DNA of 41,593 nt from Chloroflexota bacterium (GTDB taxonomy: Bacteria > Chloroflexota > Anaerolineae > Promineifilales > Promineifilaceae). Location of the stretch: positions 1 through 41,593 of the forward strand of contig JAJRVV010000211.1 of assembly GCA_024277135.1 (NCBI GenBank), given 5' to 3'. The translations under genes and the position numbers were made by a program. Below the pieces are notes generated by a model. That model did not search any database. It was given only the letters and a program-made list of their open reading frames with translations, and was not told where the DNA came from. Positions 25,593-34,650 of this stretch are shown piece by piece (positions within the stretch are counted from its first letter, which is position 1; each line of letters starts with the position of its first letter).

Positions 25593-27818
25593 ATGCCCTC
25601 TTCCCGCTCCAAAGAGCCGCCCCCCTCGCCTCCCACCTGGGACGAACAGCTCATCCGCCGTCTGCTCCCCTACCGCATCGAACTGGCCGGCGGTTTCCTC
25701 TTCCTCCTGGGCGTCATTACCCTGATCGCCCTGCCCGGCTGGACACAATCCCGCCTGCTCACCATCTGGATCAACCCGCTGCGACAACTGCTGGGATGGG
25801 GGACGTATCCGCTGGCGCTCTCCATCGCCGCCGGGGGGCTGCACCTGATGATGCGCCAAATGGAACGGCCGTACGCCATTCGCGCCGCCCAAGTCATCGG
25901 CTTTGAACTACTGCTGCTCACCCTGCTCCCCCTCAGCCACATCCTCAGCGGCGCCGCCCTGGCCGACGCTTTTCTGGGACGCGGCGGCGGACTGGTCGGC
26001 TGGGCTTTATCCGATCCTTTGCTGGATTTTCTCGGCCCCCTGCTCGCCGGCCTCATCTATCTCATCTTCCTGGGATGGGGCGCGGCCCTCATCGCCGGTT
26101 GGGGCTGGAATGAGTCGTTGGCCGGTTTGAATCGTCTGTCCGTCCAGCTTAACCAATTTTCGCAGCAGATCGCGCCAGGGGAGGAGACGGCCATCGCCCC
26201 CGCCCCCCCCATCTCCAACATGGACACCGGCCCGCTGCCGCCCTTGCCCCGCCGCCGCCCGCCGCCGGACGAACTGCTCATCATCGAAAACAAAGCCGCC
26301 GACGAAACGCCCAAACGCCGCCGCCGCGACAAACGGCTGCCCCCCATTGATCTGCTGTTGGCCGGCAGCGCCGCCCCGCTATCCACCGCCGAAATTGACG
26401 AGAAAAAGCAGCGCATCGAACAAACTCTGGCCGATTTTGGCCTGCCCGCCACCGTCACCGAAGTCCGCCGCGGCCCGGCCGTCACCCAGTTCGGCGTCAC
26501 CCCCGGCTACATCGAAAAGTCCGGCCCCGATGGCGAAATGAAACAGCACAAAGTGCGCGTGAGCCAAATCGCCGCCCTGCAAAAAGATTTGACGCTGGCG
26601 CTGAAAGTCTCCCGCCTGCGCATCGAGGCCCCCGTCCCCGGCCGCAGCGTAGTCGGCATCGAAGTGCCCAACGCCGAAATCAGCGTCGTCCGCCTGCGCG
26701 CCATCATCGAATCGGAAGCGTTCTACAAGTTGAATAAGCCGTTGGCCGTGGCCCTGGGCCGGGATGTGTCCGGCGCGCCCATCGCCGTTGACCTAGGCCG
26801 GATGCCCCACCTGCTCATCGCCGGCACCACCGGTTCCGGCAAATCGGTCAGCATCAACGCCATGATCGCCTGCCTCGTCTTCAACAACACGCCAGAGCAG
26901 TTGCATCTGGTGATGATTGACCCCAAAAAGGTAGAGCTAATCCGCTTCAACGGCCTGCCCCATCTCATCGGCAACGTGGAGGTGGAGGCGGATCGGGCGG
27001 TGGGCGTCTTGCGCTGGCTGACGGCCGAAATGGATCGCCGCTACGAATTATTCACCAAGGTCAATGCCAAGAACTTGAACGGGTACAATCGAAAAATCGG
27101 CCGTAAAAAGGAGGGTAAGAAACTGCCCGCCATCACCGTTTTCATTGATGAATTGGCTGATTTGATGCACATGTACCCCGGCGACGTGGAACGAACCCTC
27201 TGCCGACTGGCGCAGATGGCGCGAGCGACGGGGATTCATCTGGTGGTGGCTACGCAACGGCCGTCTACCGACGTCATCACCGGCCTCATCAAAGCCAACT
27301 TCCCGGCCCGCCTCTCCTTCGCCGTCGCCTCCGGCACCGATTCCCGCGTTATCCTGGACAGCGTCGGCGCCGAGCATTTGATGGGCAAAGGGGACATGCT
27401 CTTCCTCGGCCCAGAGGCCAACGCCCCCCTGCGCACGCAAGGCGTTTTTGTCAGTGATATGGAGGTGGAAGGGATCGTCACCCATTGGCAAAACGCCATG
27501 CCCGATTTCGAGCCGCTGCCGCCGCCCTGGGAAAGTCTCATCGCCCGCTACGCGCTGTTGGACGAGACGGACAGCATGTTGGAGCAGGCCATCGAACTGG
27601 CGCAAAAGAAGGATTACCTCTCCACCTCTTTCCTACAGCGCCGTCTGCGGGTCGGTTATCCTCGCGCCGCCCGCATTATGGAGCATCTCTTCGAGATGGG
27701 GCTGGTGGAAGACCCGAAGGCGGGCGGCAAAACGCGCAAGACGTATGTGGACAAGGAGAGCGAAGACCCGTTGGCCGATTTGATTTCTCAGCGCAACGAC
27801 GCCGATGAAGATTCCTAA
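25593..27818 (+). CDS. ftsK: FtsK/SpoIIIE-family DNA translocase
   Basis: A 741-residue septal DNA pump for chromosome segregation. The N-terminal part (about 20-190) has four hydrophobic membrane segments. A Pro/Arg-rich linker (about 205-260) follows. The FtsK alpha domain is at about 268-370 (QFGVTPGYIEKSGPDGEMK...). The motor's Walker A is AGTTGSGKS at about 409-417, Walker B is ITVFIDELADLM, and VATQRPSTDVITGLIKANFPARL is the conserved beta-domain block. The C-terminal gamma winged helix is about 672-728 (STSFLQRRLRVGYPRAARIMEHLFEMGLVE), which recognises orienting DNA motifs. Length is normal for short-linker FtsK. It follows the S1 gene by 22 nt. Confidence 0.95.
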   Translation: MPSSRSKEPPPSPPTWDEQLIRRLLPYRIELAGGFLFLLGVITLIALPGWTQSRLLTIWINPLRQLLGWGTYPLALSIAAGGLHLMMRQMERPYAIRAAQVIGFELLLLTLLPLSHILSGAALADAFLGRGGGLVGWALSDPLLDFLGPLLAGLIYLIFLGWGAALIAGWGWNESLAGLNRLSVQLNQFSQQIAPGEETAIAPAPPISNMDTGPLPPLPRRRPPPDELLIIENKAADETPKRRRRDKRLPPIDLLLAGSAAPLSTAEIDEKKQRIEQTLADFGLPATVTEVRRGPAVTQFGVTPGYIEKSGPDGEMKQHKVRVSQIAALQKDLTLALKVSRLRIEAPVPGRSVVGIEVPNAEISVVRLRAIIESEAFYKLNKPLAVALGRDVSGAPIAVDLGRMPHLLIAGTTGSGKSVSINAMIACLVFNNTPEQLHLVMIDPKKVELIRFNGLPHLIGNVEVEADRAVGVLRWLTAEMDRRYELFTKVNAKNLNGYNRKIGRKKEGKKLPAITVFIDELADLMHMYPGDVERTLCRLAQMARATGIHLVVATQRPSTDVITGLIKANFPARLSFAVASGTDSRVILDSVGAEHLMGKGDMLFLGPEANAPLRTQGVFVSDMEVEGIVTHWQNAMPDFEPLPPPWESLIARYALLDETDSMLEQAIELAQKKDYLSTSFLQRRLRVGYPRAARIMEHLFEMGLVEDPKAGGKTRKTYVDKESEDPLADLISQRNDADEDS

Positions 27819-27856
27819 CCGCCAACTAGCCATCGTCCCATCTGCCCCCCCCCGGT

Positions 27857-27885
27857 TTGCCACCTCTCGACCAAAGCTGTATCAT
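27857..27885 (+). promoter_or_regulatory. Candidate promoter of the DEAD-box helicase gene
   Basis: TTGCCA (27857-27862), a 17-nt spacer and TATCAT (27880-27885), 30 nt before the ATG. A GGAG ribosome site (27905-27908) lies in the short leader. Confidence 0.5.
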
Positions 27886-27914
27886 CCCTCCATCGAAAAA
27901 AAATGGAGATATGA

Positions 27915-29426
27915 ATGAGTACAGAAGAAACAAACTCCCCTGGGGAGTCCCCCGCCGGAGAGCCGACGCCGACAAACGAGACAATTAAAATGGAGAATGC
28001 CCTCCCCATCCTTACCCTGGCCGATCTGCCGCAAAAATGGCGGCAGGCGATGGCCCGCGCCGGTTGGCCCGACCTGATGCCGGTGCAGGCCCAAGCCATA
28101 CCATACATCATGGCCGGGCAGGATTTGATGGTGCAGTCCCGCACCGGCAGCGGCAAAACGGGCGCCTTTATGCTGCCCATCCTGGAACGGATCAATTCGC
28201 TGCAAGACACCTGTCAGGCGTTGATCCTGGCTCCCACGCGCGAACTAGCGCGGCAAGTAGCCCGTGATGGACAACTGTTGGCGGACGAGACGAATGTGCG
28301 GGTTACGGCCGTCTACGGCGGCGTCGCCTACGGCCCCCAGCTTGACGCCCTGAAAAAAGGAGCGCACATCGTGGTGGGCACGCCGGGGCGCATCCTCGAC
28401 CACCTGCTGCGCCGCTCCCTTATCCTGGATAATCTGAAAATCCTGGTCTTTGACGAAGCCGACCGGCTGCTGTCCATGGGCTTTTACCAGGACATGCGCG
28501 AAGTCCAGCGTTATCTGCCGGAGCGGGGCGTGGACGGCTACATGTTCTCCGCCACCTTCCCCACCCACGTCATGCGTCTGGCCCGGCTTTTTTTGCGCCA
28601 GCCGGAATTCCTCAGCCTGAGCAGCGACAATGTGCATGTGGTGGAAACGGAACACATCAGCTACAACATTCCCGGCATAGACAAAGACCGCAGCCTGGTG
28701 CGCATCATCGAAATTGAAAACCCGCAGTCAGCCATCATTTTTTGCAACACCAAAGCCAAAGTGCATTACGTGGCTGTGGTGCTGCGCCGATTTGGCTATG
28801 ACGCCGATGAGTTGAGCTCCGATTTGTCGCAAAGTGAACGGGAACGGGTGCTGACGCGGGTGCGCCAGGGCAAATTGCGCTTCCTGGTGGCCACGGATGT
28901 GGCGGCGCGGGGGATTGACATCCCGGAATTGTCGCACGTGATTCAGTATGAGCCGCCGGAAGACCTGGAGATTTACATTCACCGCGCCGGGCGCACTGGC
29001 CGCGCCGGGGCCAAAGGGGAGGCGATTATCCTGGTCAATGGGCTGGAACAGAGGCAACTCAACCGCATCGCCCAACGGTATCACATTGAGATGATCAACC
29101 GCCCGCTCCCCACCGATGAGGATGTGGCGGCCGTCGTCTCCGAACGCATGACCACGCTGCTGGAAACCCAACAGCGCACCCGCGACAAGCTGAAAGCGGA
29201 ACGGATGCGGCGGTTCATCCCCCTGGCCCGCTCTCTCGGCCAGAGCGAAGCGGGGCTGGCGCTGCTGGCGATGCTGTTGGACGATGCTTATCAGCAATCC
29301 CTCCACGCTCCGCCAGAACCCATCGCCGCAGAACGCCCCAAATCCAACCGGCAAAGATCAGACAGGCGCAAACGGCCGCGCGACGGACACAGCAGACGTG
29401 GCGGCCGTCGCCGTTCCCGGCGATAA
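27915..29426 (+). CDS. DEAD-box ATP-dependent RNA helicase
   Basis: A 503-residue superfamily-2 RNA helicase. In order: Q-motif region (WPDLMPVQAQAIP, about 52-64), Walker A SRTGSGKT (about 75-82), PTRELA, TPGR, DEAD (about 179-182), SAT (in FSATFP), then the helicase C domain with IIFCNTKAK, VATDVAARGIDIP and HRAGRTGRAG. The C-terminal 40 residues are Arg-rich (RRKRPRDGHSRRGGRRR), an RNA-binding tail like that of CsdA/RhlE-type proteins involved in ribosome assembly or cold-shock RNA remodelling. The start is ATG at 27915 after GGAG; an overlapping ATG at 27911 is out of frame. A bidirectional terminator follows at 29511. Confidence 0.95.
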   Translation: MSTEETNSPGESPAGEPTPTNETIKMENALPILTLADLPQKWRQAMARAGWPDLMPVQAQAIPYIMAGQDLMVQSRTGSGKTGAFMLPILERINSLQDTCQALILAPTRELARQVARDGQLLADETNVRVTAVYGGVAYGPQLDALKKGAHIVVGTPGRILDHLLRRSLILDNLKILVFDEADRLLSMGFYQDMREVQRYLPERGVDGYMFSATFPTHVMRLARLFLRQPEFLSLSSDNVHVVETEHISYNIPGIDKDRSLVRIIEIENPQSAIIFCNTKAKVHYVAVVLRRFGYDADELSSDLSQSERERVLTRVRQGKLRFLVATDVAARGIDIPELSHVIQYEPPEDLEIYIHRAGRTGRAGAKGEAIILVNGLEQRQLNRIAQRYHIEMINRPLPTDEDVAAVVSERMTTLLETQQRTRDKLKAERMRRFIPLARSLGQSEAGLALLAMLLDDAYQQSLHAPPEPIAAERPKSNRQRSDRRKRPRDGHSRRGGRRRSRR

Positions 29427-29444
29427 CCCGCTCGTATCTTCTCG

Positions 29445-29465
29445 TTCCCACATTCCACGTGGGAA
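29445..29465. repeat. Short inverted repeat after the helicase gene
   Basis: TTCCCAC (29445-29451) and GTGGGAA (29459-29465) are perfectly complementary, with a 7-nt loop. It is probably a dispersed intergenic repeat; the true terminator is the next hairpin. Confidence 0.55.
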
Positions 29466-29510
29466 TGTTGCCCGAACGCTCCGCTGACACCGTGCTGCAA
29501 AACCAATATA

Positions 29511-29544
29511 AAAAAGACCTCCCTATTCACGAGGAGGTCTTTTT
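29511..29544. terminator. Bidirectional rho-independent terminator between the helicase gene and nuoN
   Basis: AAAAAGACCTCC (29511-29522) is exactly complementary to GGAGGTCTTTTT (29533-29544), with a 10-nt loop. The A-tract on one side and T-tract on the other make it work for both converging transcripts: helicase (+) and the nuo cluster (-). Confidence 0.92.
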
Positions 29545-29576
29545 CGTGTTTATCCGTGCAATTCGCGGCGAAAATC

Positions 29577-31046
29577 TTACCCGCCAACCAGCATCTGCAC
29601 CCCGTGCATGGTGGCTTCGCGGGCCAGGTCGAACCAGGTTCCGGGCAAGAAGCCGAGGATGAGGGTGGCGATGGCGGTGAGGGCCACGGCCGTCCACAAC
29701 GAGTTCGACGCTGCCACTTCCCCTTCTCCATCGTAAAAATACATCAGATACACCAGCCGCAGGTAGTAATAGCCGGACACCACACTGGTGATCACGCCCA
29801 CAATCGCCAACCAAACCAGACCGGCGTCAATGGCGGCGCGGAAAACGTAGAACTTGCCGGAAAAACCACCCGTGGGCGGGATACCGGTCAGGGACAGCAT
29901 GAAGTAAGCCATCACCAGCGCCAGCGCCGGACTGCGTTTGGCGAATCCTTTGAAACTGTGCAGCTGATTCCCTTCCCCCAATTTGCGCTCGGCGGCAATG
30001 ACGATGGCGAAGGCGCCCATGTTGGTGAACAGGTAGGCCAGCATGTAAAACAGGGCCGCGCCCACGCCATCCCCGCTTTTGGCGCTGGCGGCCACGGCGA
30101 TGAGGATGTATCCGGCATGGGCGATGCTGGAATAGGCCAACATGCGCTTGATGTTTTGCTGGCTGATGGCCACCACGTTGCCCAGAATCAAGGTCAAAGC
30201 GGAGAGGACGGCCACCGCCCCCATCCAATTCACCTGGGCGTCGGGCAAGGCCATCAGCAAAACGCGCAGCATGGCGGCAAAACCGCCCACTTTGGCCCCC
30301 ACCGACATGAAAGCGGTGACGGCCGTCGGCGCTCCTTCATATACATCCGGCGTCCACATATGGAAAGGGACGGCCGCGACCTTGAAGGCAAACCCGACCA
30401 GCAAAAAGGCGGTTCCGGCCAGCGCCAGAGCGCTTTGGCCCATCGCGGCCAACACTTCCGGTAAAGCGGTGGAGCCGGTCGCTCCATAAATCAAGGCGAT
30501 GCCAAACAGCAGAATGCCGGAAGAAAACGCCCCCAGCAGAAAATACTTCATCGCCGCTTCTTCAGATTCCACTCGCGGCCGGGCCAGCCCGGCCAGGATG
30601 TAGAGCGGGATGGAAAGCAGTTCCAACGCCAGGAACAGTAAAATCAGGTCATTAGCCATCCCCATCAACATCATGCCGCTGATGGAAAAGAGCAGCAGCA
30701 TGTAGTATTCCGGCCGATCCAGCCCGGTGCGTTCCAGGTAATGGACAGACATGAGAATGGCGACGATGCCGGTCAATAGAAAAATGACGTTGAGGAAATT
30801 GGCGAAGTTGTCCAGCAGTACCATCGGCTCGCCGCCAACGGGCTGGAGCGTGCCGCCGTCAAATCCCCAAAGGCCAATCGTCTGCACCAATGCTAGAGCC
30901 AGGCCGACGGCCGCCACCCAGGCCGCCCATTGCTTCTTCTCTGCGCTGATGAAGAATTCGAGGAACATGATCAACATCCCGGCCGCCATGACGATGATGA
31001 CGGGCAAGATGATTAACAGGTTGAGTGAAGGCGCTTCAAATCCCAT
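29577..31046 (-). CDS. nuoN: NADH-quinone oxidoreductase subunit N
   Basis: A 489-residue antiporter-like membrane subunit of complex I with about 14 hydrophobic segments. Typical blocks include LELLSIPLYILAGL, AAMKYFLLGAFSSGILLFGIALIYGATG (the conserved Lys is in MKYF), AVPFHMWTPDVYEGAPTAVTAFMSVGAK and MLAYSSIAHAGYILI. It forms one of the proton-translocating channels. It is the last nuo gene but is separated from nuoM by about 3.9 kb holding a toxin-antitoxin pair, a phosphoesterase and a molybdopterin enzyme. It ends at the bidirectional terminator. Confidence 0.96.
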   Translation of the reverse strand: MGFEAPSLNLLIILPVIIVMAAGMLIMFLEFFISAEKKQWAAWVAAVGLALALVQTIGLWGFDGGTLQPVGGEPMVLLDNFANFLNVIFLLTGIVAILMSVHYLERTGLDRPEYYMLLLFSISGMMLMGMANDLILLFLALELLSIPLYILAGLARPRVESEEAAMKYFLLGAFSSGILLFGIALIYGATGSTALPEVLAAMGQSALALAGTAFLLVGFAFKVAAVPFHMWTPDVYEGAPTAVTAFMSVGAKVGGFAAMLRVLLMALPDAQVNWMGAVAVLSALTLILGNVVAISQQNIKRMLAYSSIAHAGYILIAVAASAKSGDGVGAALFYMLAYLFTNMGAFAIVIAAERKLGEGNQLHSFKGFAKRSPALALVMAYFMLSLTGIPPTGGFSGKFYVFRAAIDAGLVWLAIVGVITSVVSGYYYLRLVYLMYFYDGEGEVAASNSLWTAVALTAIATLILGFLPGTWFDLAREATMHGVQMLVGG

Positions 31047-31095
31047 CTGGTCTTCCCTTTTTGCTTGAAAAATTCTTCACAATAATACCACATCT

Positions 31096-31158
31096 AAAAC
31101 GTAAAGCGTAAAACGTAAGCGGTTCGTTTTGCTTTACGTTTTTCGTTTTTCGCTTCGT
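31096..31158. repeat. Nine-unit 7-nt array with hairpin between nuoN and the molybdopterin oxidoreductase
   Basis: Nine heptamer steps start at 31096 (AAAACGT, AAAGCGT, AAAACGT ... GTTTTTC, GTTTTTC, GCTTCGT). ACGTAAAGC (31099-31107) pairs with GCTTTACGT (31131-31139). The oxidoreductase stop (31134-31136) and its last residues KRSEKRKT are encoded inside the array. Confidence 0.88.
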
Positions 31159-33209
31159 TTTATCCAGACCAAATTGCTATGGAAGGCGCTTTGTCCAGCT
31201 AAATCGCCCAGGGCGTCGGAGGTGGTGTGGTTAACGTGACGGCCGTCCCCACTCAACCGCCCCCATCTTCCCTTTGGCGATACTGCCACGCCGGGGCGCA
31301 CGTCATCCGTCACCTTTGCTTTCAGTTCGCACCAGCCACGGCCGTTCGCCACCCGCACCCAATCCCCCTGTTCAATGCCCCGGCTGGCGGCGTCTTGCGG
31401 ATGAATCTCGATGAACGGCTCTCCTTCCCGCGCCAGCAGGCCGGGCTGGTTGGCAAAACTGCTGGAGACAAAATGATGCGCCGCCCCGGAAATGAGGTTC
31501 AGCGCTTCGTCCGGCGGGAATTGGGCCTTGTCCGGCGCGCCGCCATCGTCGGGAGCGGGGACGTAAGCGGGCAGCGGGTCAATCCCGGCGTCGGCCATCG
31601 CTTGGCTAAACAGTTCCACTTTGCCGCTGGGGGTGGGGAAACGGCCGTCGGCAAATGGCGTCCTCTTCACCGGCAGTTCGATAAACCCTTTCGCTTTCAA
31701 ATCGGCCAGGGTGATGGCTTGCAGGAGGGGATTGTGTACGGCCGTGGCCGCCAATGTTTCCGCAATCACCTCATCCGCCGTTTGGCGCAGCCACGACTCG
31801 TCAAACCCCATTTCCGCCGCCAGCAGACGCATCACATCCCAATTGCTCACCGCCTCGCCCAGCGGCGGGATGGCCGGGGCGTTATACGCCAACACGGTGT
31901 GTCCGTAGGCTTTATGCAGGTCGGCCTGTTCCAACTGGGAAGTGGCGGGTAAAACGATGTCGGCGAAGACGGCCGTATCCGTCATAAACAGCTCATGCAC
32001 CACCGTAAACAAATCCTGCCGCCGCAGCCCCTTCTCAATCAAACTGGTATTGGGCGAACTGGCAGCCGGATTGGCGCCAAAAACATAGAGCGATTGGATG
32101 GGCGGGTCGTCCGCTTCGCCGGTGAGCGCCGCGCCCAGCCGGTTCATGTTCACCCAGCGGCCCGGCGGCGGACATTCGGCCCATTTGTGTACCGCCTCGC
32201 CATCCCACTGCACGTAACCGCTGGCGCTGTAAGCCAGACCGCCGCCGCGACGGCCGACCTGTCCCGTCATCGCCGGCAGCGTCAAAATCGCCCGCACCGT
32301 CTGGCCGCCGTTCCGGTACCGCTGCAAGCCGTCGGCGATTTTGATGAGGCCGGGGCGGGTTTCGGCGTATAGTTTCGCCAGTTTTTCGATGTCGGCCGCA
32401 GCCACGCCGGTGATGGCGGCGGCCCGTTGCGGCGGGTAATCGGCTAATCGCGCCCGCAGTTCCGGCCAGCCCAATGTGTGTGCCGCCAACCACGCCTCGT
32501 CCTGCCACCCCTGGCGCAGAATGATGTGGGCCATACCCAGCGCTAACGCCGCGTCGGCAGCCGGTTTGGCGGCGATATGCCAATCCGCCTGCTTCGCCGT
32601 CCGCGTCTGCCGCGGGTCAATGACGACCACAAACGCCCCGTTCCGCCGCGCTTCGGCCAGATGGGGCATGAAGTGAGGGGCGGCGCTGACCGGGTTGTGC
32701 CCCCAGATGATGACGAGTTGGCTCTGTTTGACCTCATGGTAGGCTTGGCTGTGGCGGACGCCGAGGGTGGCGTTGACGGCCGTCTCCGCCGCCGCGCAGC
32801 AGATGGAGCGTTGTAACTGGCTGGCCCCCAACCGGTTCCAGAAACGGCCGCTGGCAACGCTCATCTGCGCCAGTCCCAGCGTGCCGCTGTAGCTGTAGGG
32901 CAAAATCGCTTCGGCCCCGTACTCGGCGATGATCGCCCGCCAACGGCGGCCGATTTCAGCCACTGCTTCACCCCAACTGATACGCTGGAATTGGCCGCTG
33001 CCCTTTGGTCCCGCCCTTTTCAACGGGTATTTGAGCCGGTCAGGATGGTACACAAAGTCGAGGTACGGCCGTACTTTGGCGCACAGCCAGCCCTGGGTGA
33101 TGGGATGGTTGGGCGAGGCGGTGAGGTTGATGGCGCGGCCGTCCACTACCTCGGTGATGAAACCGCAAGTGTCGGGGCAATCGTGAGGGCAAACGCCAAA
33201 AACTTTCAT
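31134..33209 (-). CDS. Molybdopterin-dependent oxidoreductase (formate dehydrogenase/DMSO reductase superfamily)
   Basis: A 691-residue cytoplasmic-looking member of the BisC/COG0243 family. The N-terminal [4Fe-4S] motif is C7-x3-C11-x3-C15-x27-C43. Mo-bis-MGD-binding blocks follow: 'VIIWGHNPVSAAPH' (about 175-188), 'VVVIDPRQTRTAKQAD' and, near the C-terminus, the dinucleotide-binding domain (INLISG-like 'LNLISGAAHHFVSSSFANQPG' and 'IHPQDAASRGIEQGDWVRV'). No twin-arginine signal and no partner subunit genes are adjacent. The substrate is therefore open, though the family commonly reduces S- or N-oxides or oxidises formate. The ATG at 33209 precedes the cysteine motif as in relatives; the 10-codon upstream extension is repeat-derived. 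The C-terminus KRSEKRKT comes from a 7-nt array. Confidence 0.9.
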   Translation of the reverse strand: MKVFGVCPHDCPDTCGFITEVVDGRAINLTASPNHPITQGWLCAKVRPYLDFVYHPDRLKYPLKRAGPKGSGQFQRISWGEAVAEIGRRWRAIIAEYGAEAILPYSYSGTLGLAQMSVASGRFWNRLGASQLQRSICCAAAETAVNATLGVRHSQAYHEVKQSQLVIIWGHNPVSAAPHFMPHLAEARRNGAFVVVIDPRQTRTAKQADWHIAAKPAADAALALGMAHIILRQGWQDEAWLAAHTLGWPELRARLADYPPQRAAAITGVAAADIEKLAKLYAETRPGLIKIADGLQRYRNGGQTVRAILTLPAMTGQVGRRGGGLAYSASGYVQWDGEAVHKWAECPPPGRWVNMNRLGAALTGEADDPPIQSLYVFGANPAASSPNTSLIEKGLRRQDLFTVVHELFMTDTAVFADIVLPATSQLEQADLHKAYGHTVLAYNAPAIPPLGEAVSNWDVMRLLAAEMGFDESWLRQTADEVIAETLAATAVHNPLLQAITLADLKAKGFIELPVKRTPFADGRFPTPSGKVELFSQAMADAGIDPLPAYVPAPDDGGAPDKAQFPPDEALNLISGAAHHFVSSSFANQPGLLAREGEPFIEIHPQDAASRGIEQGDWVRVANGRGWCELKAKVTDDVRPGVAVSPKGRWGRLSGDGRHVNHTTSDALGDLAGQSAFHSNLVWIKRSEKRKT

Positions 33210-33210
33210 A

Positions 33211-33294
33211 ATTGTCAATGGCGAATTGTCAATGGTCAATTGTCAACGTCTTTGCTCATTAGCAATTGACAATTGACCATTAACTATTGGCAAT
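33211..33294. repeat. Twelve-unit 7-nt array forming a long hairpin
   Basis: Twelve heptamer steps run from 33211 (ATTGTCA, ATGGCGA, ATTGTCA, ATGGTCA ...) to 33294. The left arm 33232-33246 is exactly complementary to 33266-33280 (15 bp), loop 19 nt. It joins the phosphoesterase stop (33280-33282, inside the right arm) to the oxidoreductase ATG (33209). Confidence 0.92.
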
Positions 33295-34095
33295 TCTCTT
33301 GAAGGTGTGCTGATGCACAATCGTCTGCTCTGGCAGCAAATGGACGAAATTGAAGCCGGGCAGATGATCTGAATCCATGGTGACGGTGGCGTGGCTGGGC
33401 CAGGCGGAGAATTGGGCAAAAACGCTGGATACGGCCGTGTACACAATCCCGTCCCGCACCGTCTGCATGTTTTGGTGGACGTGGCCGTAAAAGACGCCGC
33501 GCAGCCGGTGGCACAGCGGCAGCAACGCCTGATGAAACGCCTCGCCGTTGAGCAGCAGCATGTTCACGTCCATCCAGGTGGAGTTCATCGCCAGCGCCGG
33601 GTAATGCAGAAAAATGGTCAGCGGCGGGCCGTCTCGTTTGGCTTCTTCGGCCAGCCAATCCAACTGCGCCTGGGGCAGGAAGCCGTGCGGATCCATCTCG
33701 TCGGGGGCGCGGCCGTCCAACACCACAAAGCGATACCCCTTCACGTCAAAGGTGTAGGCCAGCCGGTCAGGGTCGTCGCTGATATTCTGTTTGGGTCCCA
33801 TGTTGAGGAATTGGCGGATGGAGACGGCCGTGTCATGATTCCCCACTGCGTAATAAATGGGAACTTCCAGGCCAGAAAACAGTTCCGCCGCCAACCGGTA
33901 CGCTTCCGGGTCAGGATGAGTGGTTACGTCGCCGGTGTGCATCACAAAATCCGGCTTGGTGGGCAAATTGGTGATGATCTCCACCACCCGCCGGGCGCAA
34001 GGGTACGGCCGAAACCCATGCCGGGCATAATCGGCCGTCGGCCCAAAGTGGGTGTCGCTGATATGGACGAAGTAAACGATGTTAGGAGTAATCAA
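33280..34095 (-). CDS. Calcineurin-like metallophosphoesterase (CpdA-type)
   Basis: A 271-residue binuclear metallophosphoesterase. All family motifs are visible: D14-x-H16 (HISDTHFG), GD56 (TGDVTTH), G85-N86-H87-D88, a later His (FLHYPA, about 164) and GHVH (about 203-206). Relatives hydrolyse cyclic nucleotides or other phosphodiesters; the substrate is unknown here. No signal peptide. The only usable start is TTG at 34095, which overlaps the yoeB stop (TTGA), so its translation now depends on the toxin gene upstream. The native start may have been replaced when the toxin-antitoxin module inserted. The last residues RIANS and the stop fall in the 7-nt array. Confidence 0.9.
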   Translation of the reverse strand: MITPNIVYFVHISDTHFGPTADYARHGFRPYPCARRVVEIITNLPTKPDFVMHTGDVTTHPDPEAYRLAAELFSGLEVPIYYAVGNHDTAVSIRQFLNMGPKQNISDDPDRLAYTFDVKGYRFVVLDGRAPDEMDPHGFLPQAQLDWLAEEAKRDGPPLTIFLHYPALAMNSTWMDVNMLLLNGEAFHQALLPLCHRLRGVFYGHVHQNMQTVRDGIVYTAVSSVFAQFSAWPSHATVTMDSDHLPGFNFVHLLPEQTIVHQHTFKRIANS

Positions 34096-34361
34096 AATTG
34101 GTCGTAATGCCCGCCAATAGCGAAAATATAGATGTAATCAGTATCGAATTTATAAACAACTCGGTCTCTCTGACTGAGTCGGCGAGACCATAACCGGGAG
34201 AGATTATGTTTTAACGGCTCAGGCTTGCCAATGCCGGTACGTGGATCGCTACGAAGCATTTCTTTTAATATCTTGCGCAGCGATACATGCAGTTTTTTAT
34301 CTTTTCGCCTGAGTTGCTCATAAGCTGCCCATGTATTACCTTCAAATACCAGCGATCTCAT
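34092..34361 (-). CDS. yoeB: YoeB-family mRNA interferase toxin
   Basis: An 89-residue Txe/YoeB toxin, a ribosome-dependent mRNA endonuclease. The signature GKPEPLKHNLSRLWSRRLSQRDRVVYK is present. The catalytic residues of E. coli YoeB (Glu46, Arg65, His83, Tyr84) appear at a constant offset of two: Glu48, Arg67, His85, Tyr86. It should be active. It overlaps the end of the antitoxin gene by 20 nt, giving coupled expression, and its stop overlaps the TTG start of the phosphoesterase. Confidence 0.94.
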   Translation of the reverse strand: MRSLVFEGNTWAAYEQLRRKDKKLHVSLRKILKEMLRSDPRTGIGKPEPLKHNLSRLWSRRLSQRDRVVYKFDTDYIYIFAIGGHYDQF

Positions 34362-34614
34362 CCAATTCCCCAGCGGTAGGTATATATCCGGCTTTCTTTG
34401 AATGGGTCGCCGCCGAAGCGGCGATCTGTTTCATCAAGTCGCTGTTTTGTAAAATATATAGCGTTTCTTGTTCACGCGCCCAATCCTCAGCGCCAATCAC
34501 AACAAAATCATCTCCATTTCTGCGGGTCACTTTTAATGGTCGGTGTTCATTAGTAACCTGTTCGACAAAGGATTTTAAGTTATCTCTAAATTTATTTACG
34601 CTTATGCTGTTCAT
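34342..34614 (-). CDS. yefM: YefM/Phd-family antitoxin
   Basis: A 90-residue Phd/YefM antitoxin. The N-terminal DNA-binding and dimer part is MNSISVNKFRDNLKSFVEQVTNEHRPLKVTRRNG, followed by FVVIGAEDWAREQETLYIL and a flexible C-terminal tail that binds YoeB. It represses its own promoter through TGTACA-like palindromes in E. coli; a matching 19-bp palindrome lies just upstream here (34632-34650). Composition is AT-rich with no ACGGCCGT, consistent with a mobile module inserted in the nuo region. Confidence 0.92.
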   Translation of the reverse strand: MNSISVNKFRDNLKSFVEQVTNEHRPLKVTRRNGDDFVVIGAEDWAREQETLYILQNSDLMKQIAASAATHSKKAGYIPTAGELDEIAGI

Positions 34615-34631
34615 CGGTACTCGCCTCTTGT

Positions 34632-34650
34632 TGTACGGATATACCGTACA
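34632..34650. promoter_or_regulatory. Probable YefM operator palindrome
   Basis: TGTACGG-ATATA-CCGTACA is a perfect inverted repeat (7-bp arms, 5-nt centre), overlapping the predicted yefM transcription start. E. coli YefM binds palindromes with a TGTACA core, so autoregulation by the YefM-YoeB complex is likely. Confidence 0.7.

Noticed and set aside
27888-27908. CTCCAT/ATGGAG hairpin that could hide the DEAD-box helicase ribosome site
   Set aside because: The predicted transcription start falls within the left arm, and the stem is only 6 bp, so I do not claim regulation.
29556-30464. 302-codon + strand frame opposite nuoN
   Set aside because: The - strand encodes clear NuoN motifs. The + frame is His/Gly/Gln-rich shadow sequence without a family signal.
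31134-33239. Upstream 10-codon extension of the molybdopterin oxidoreductase
   Set aside because: Those codons lie in the 7-nt array and precede the conserved MKVFGVCPHDC start.
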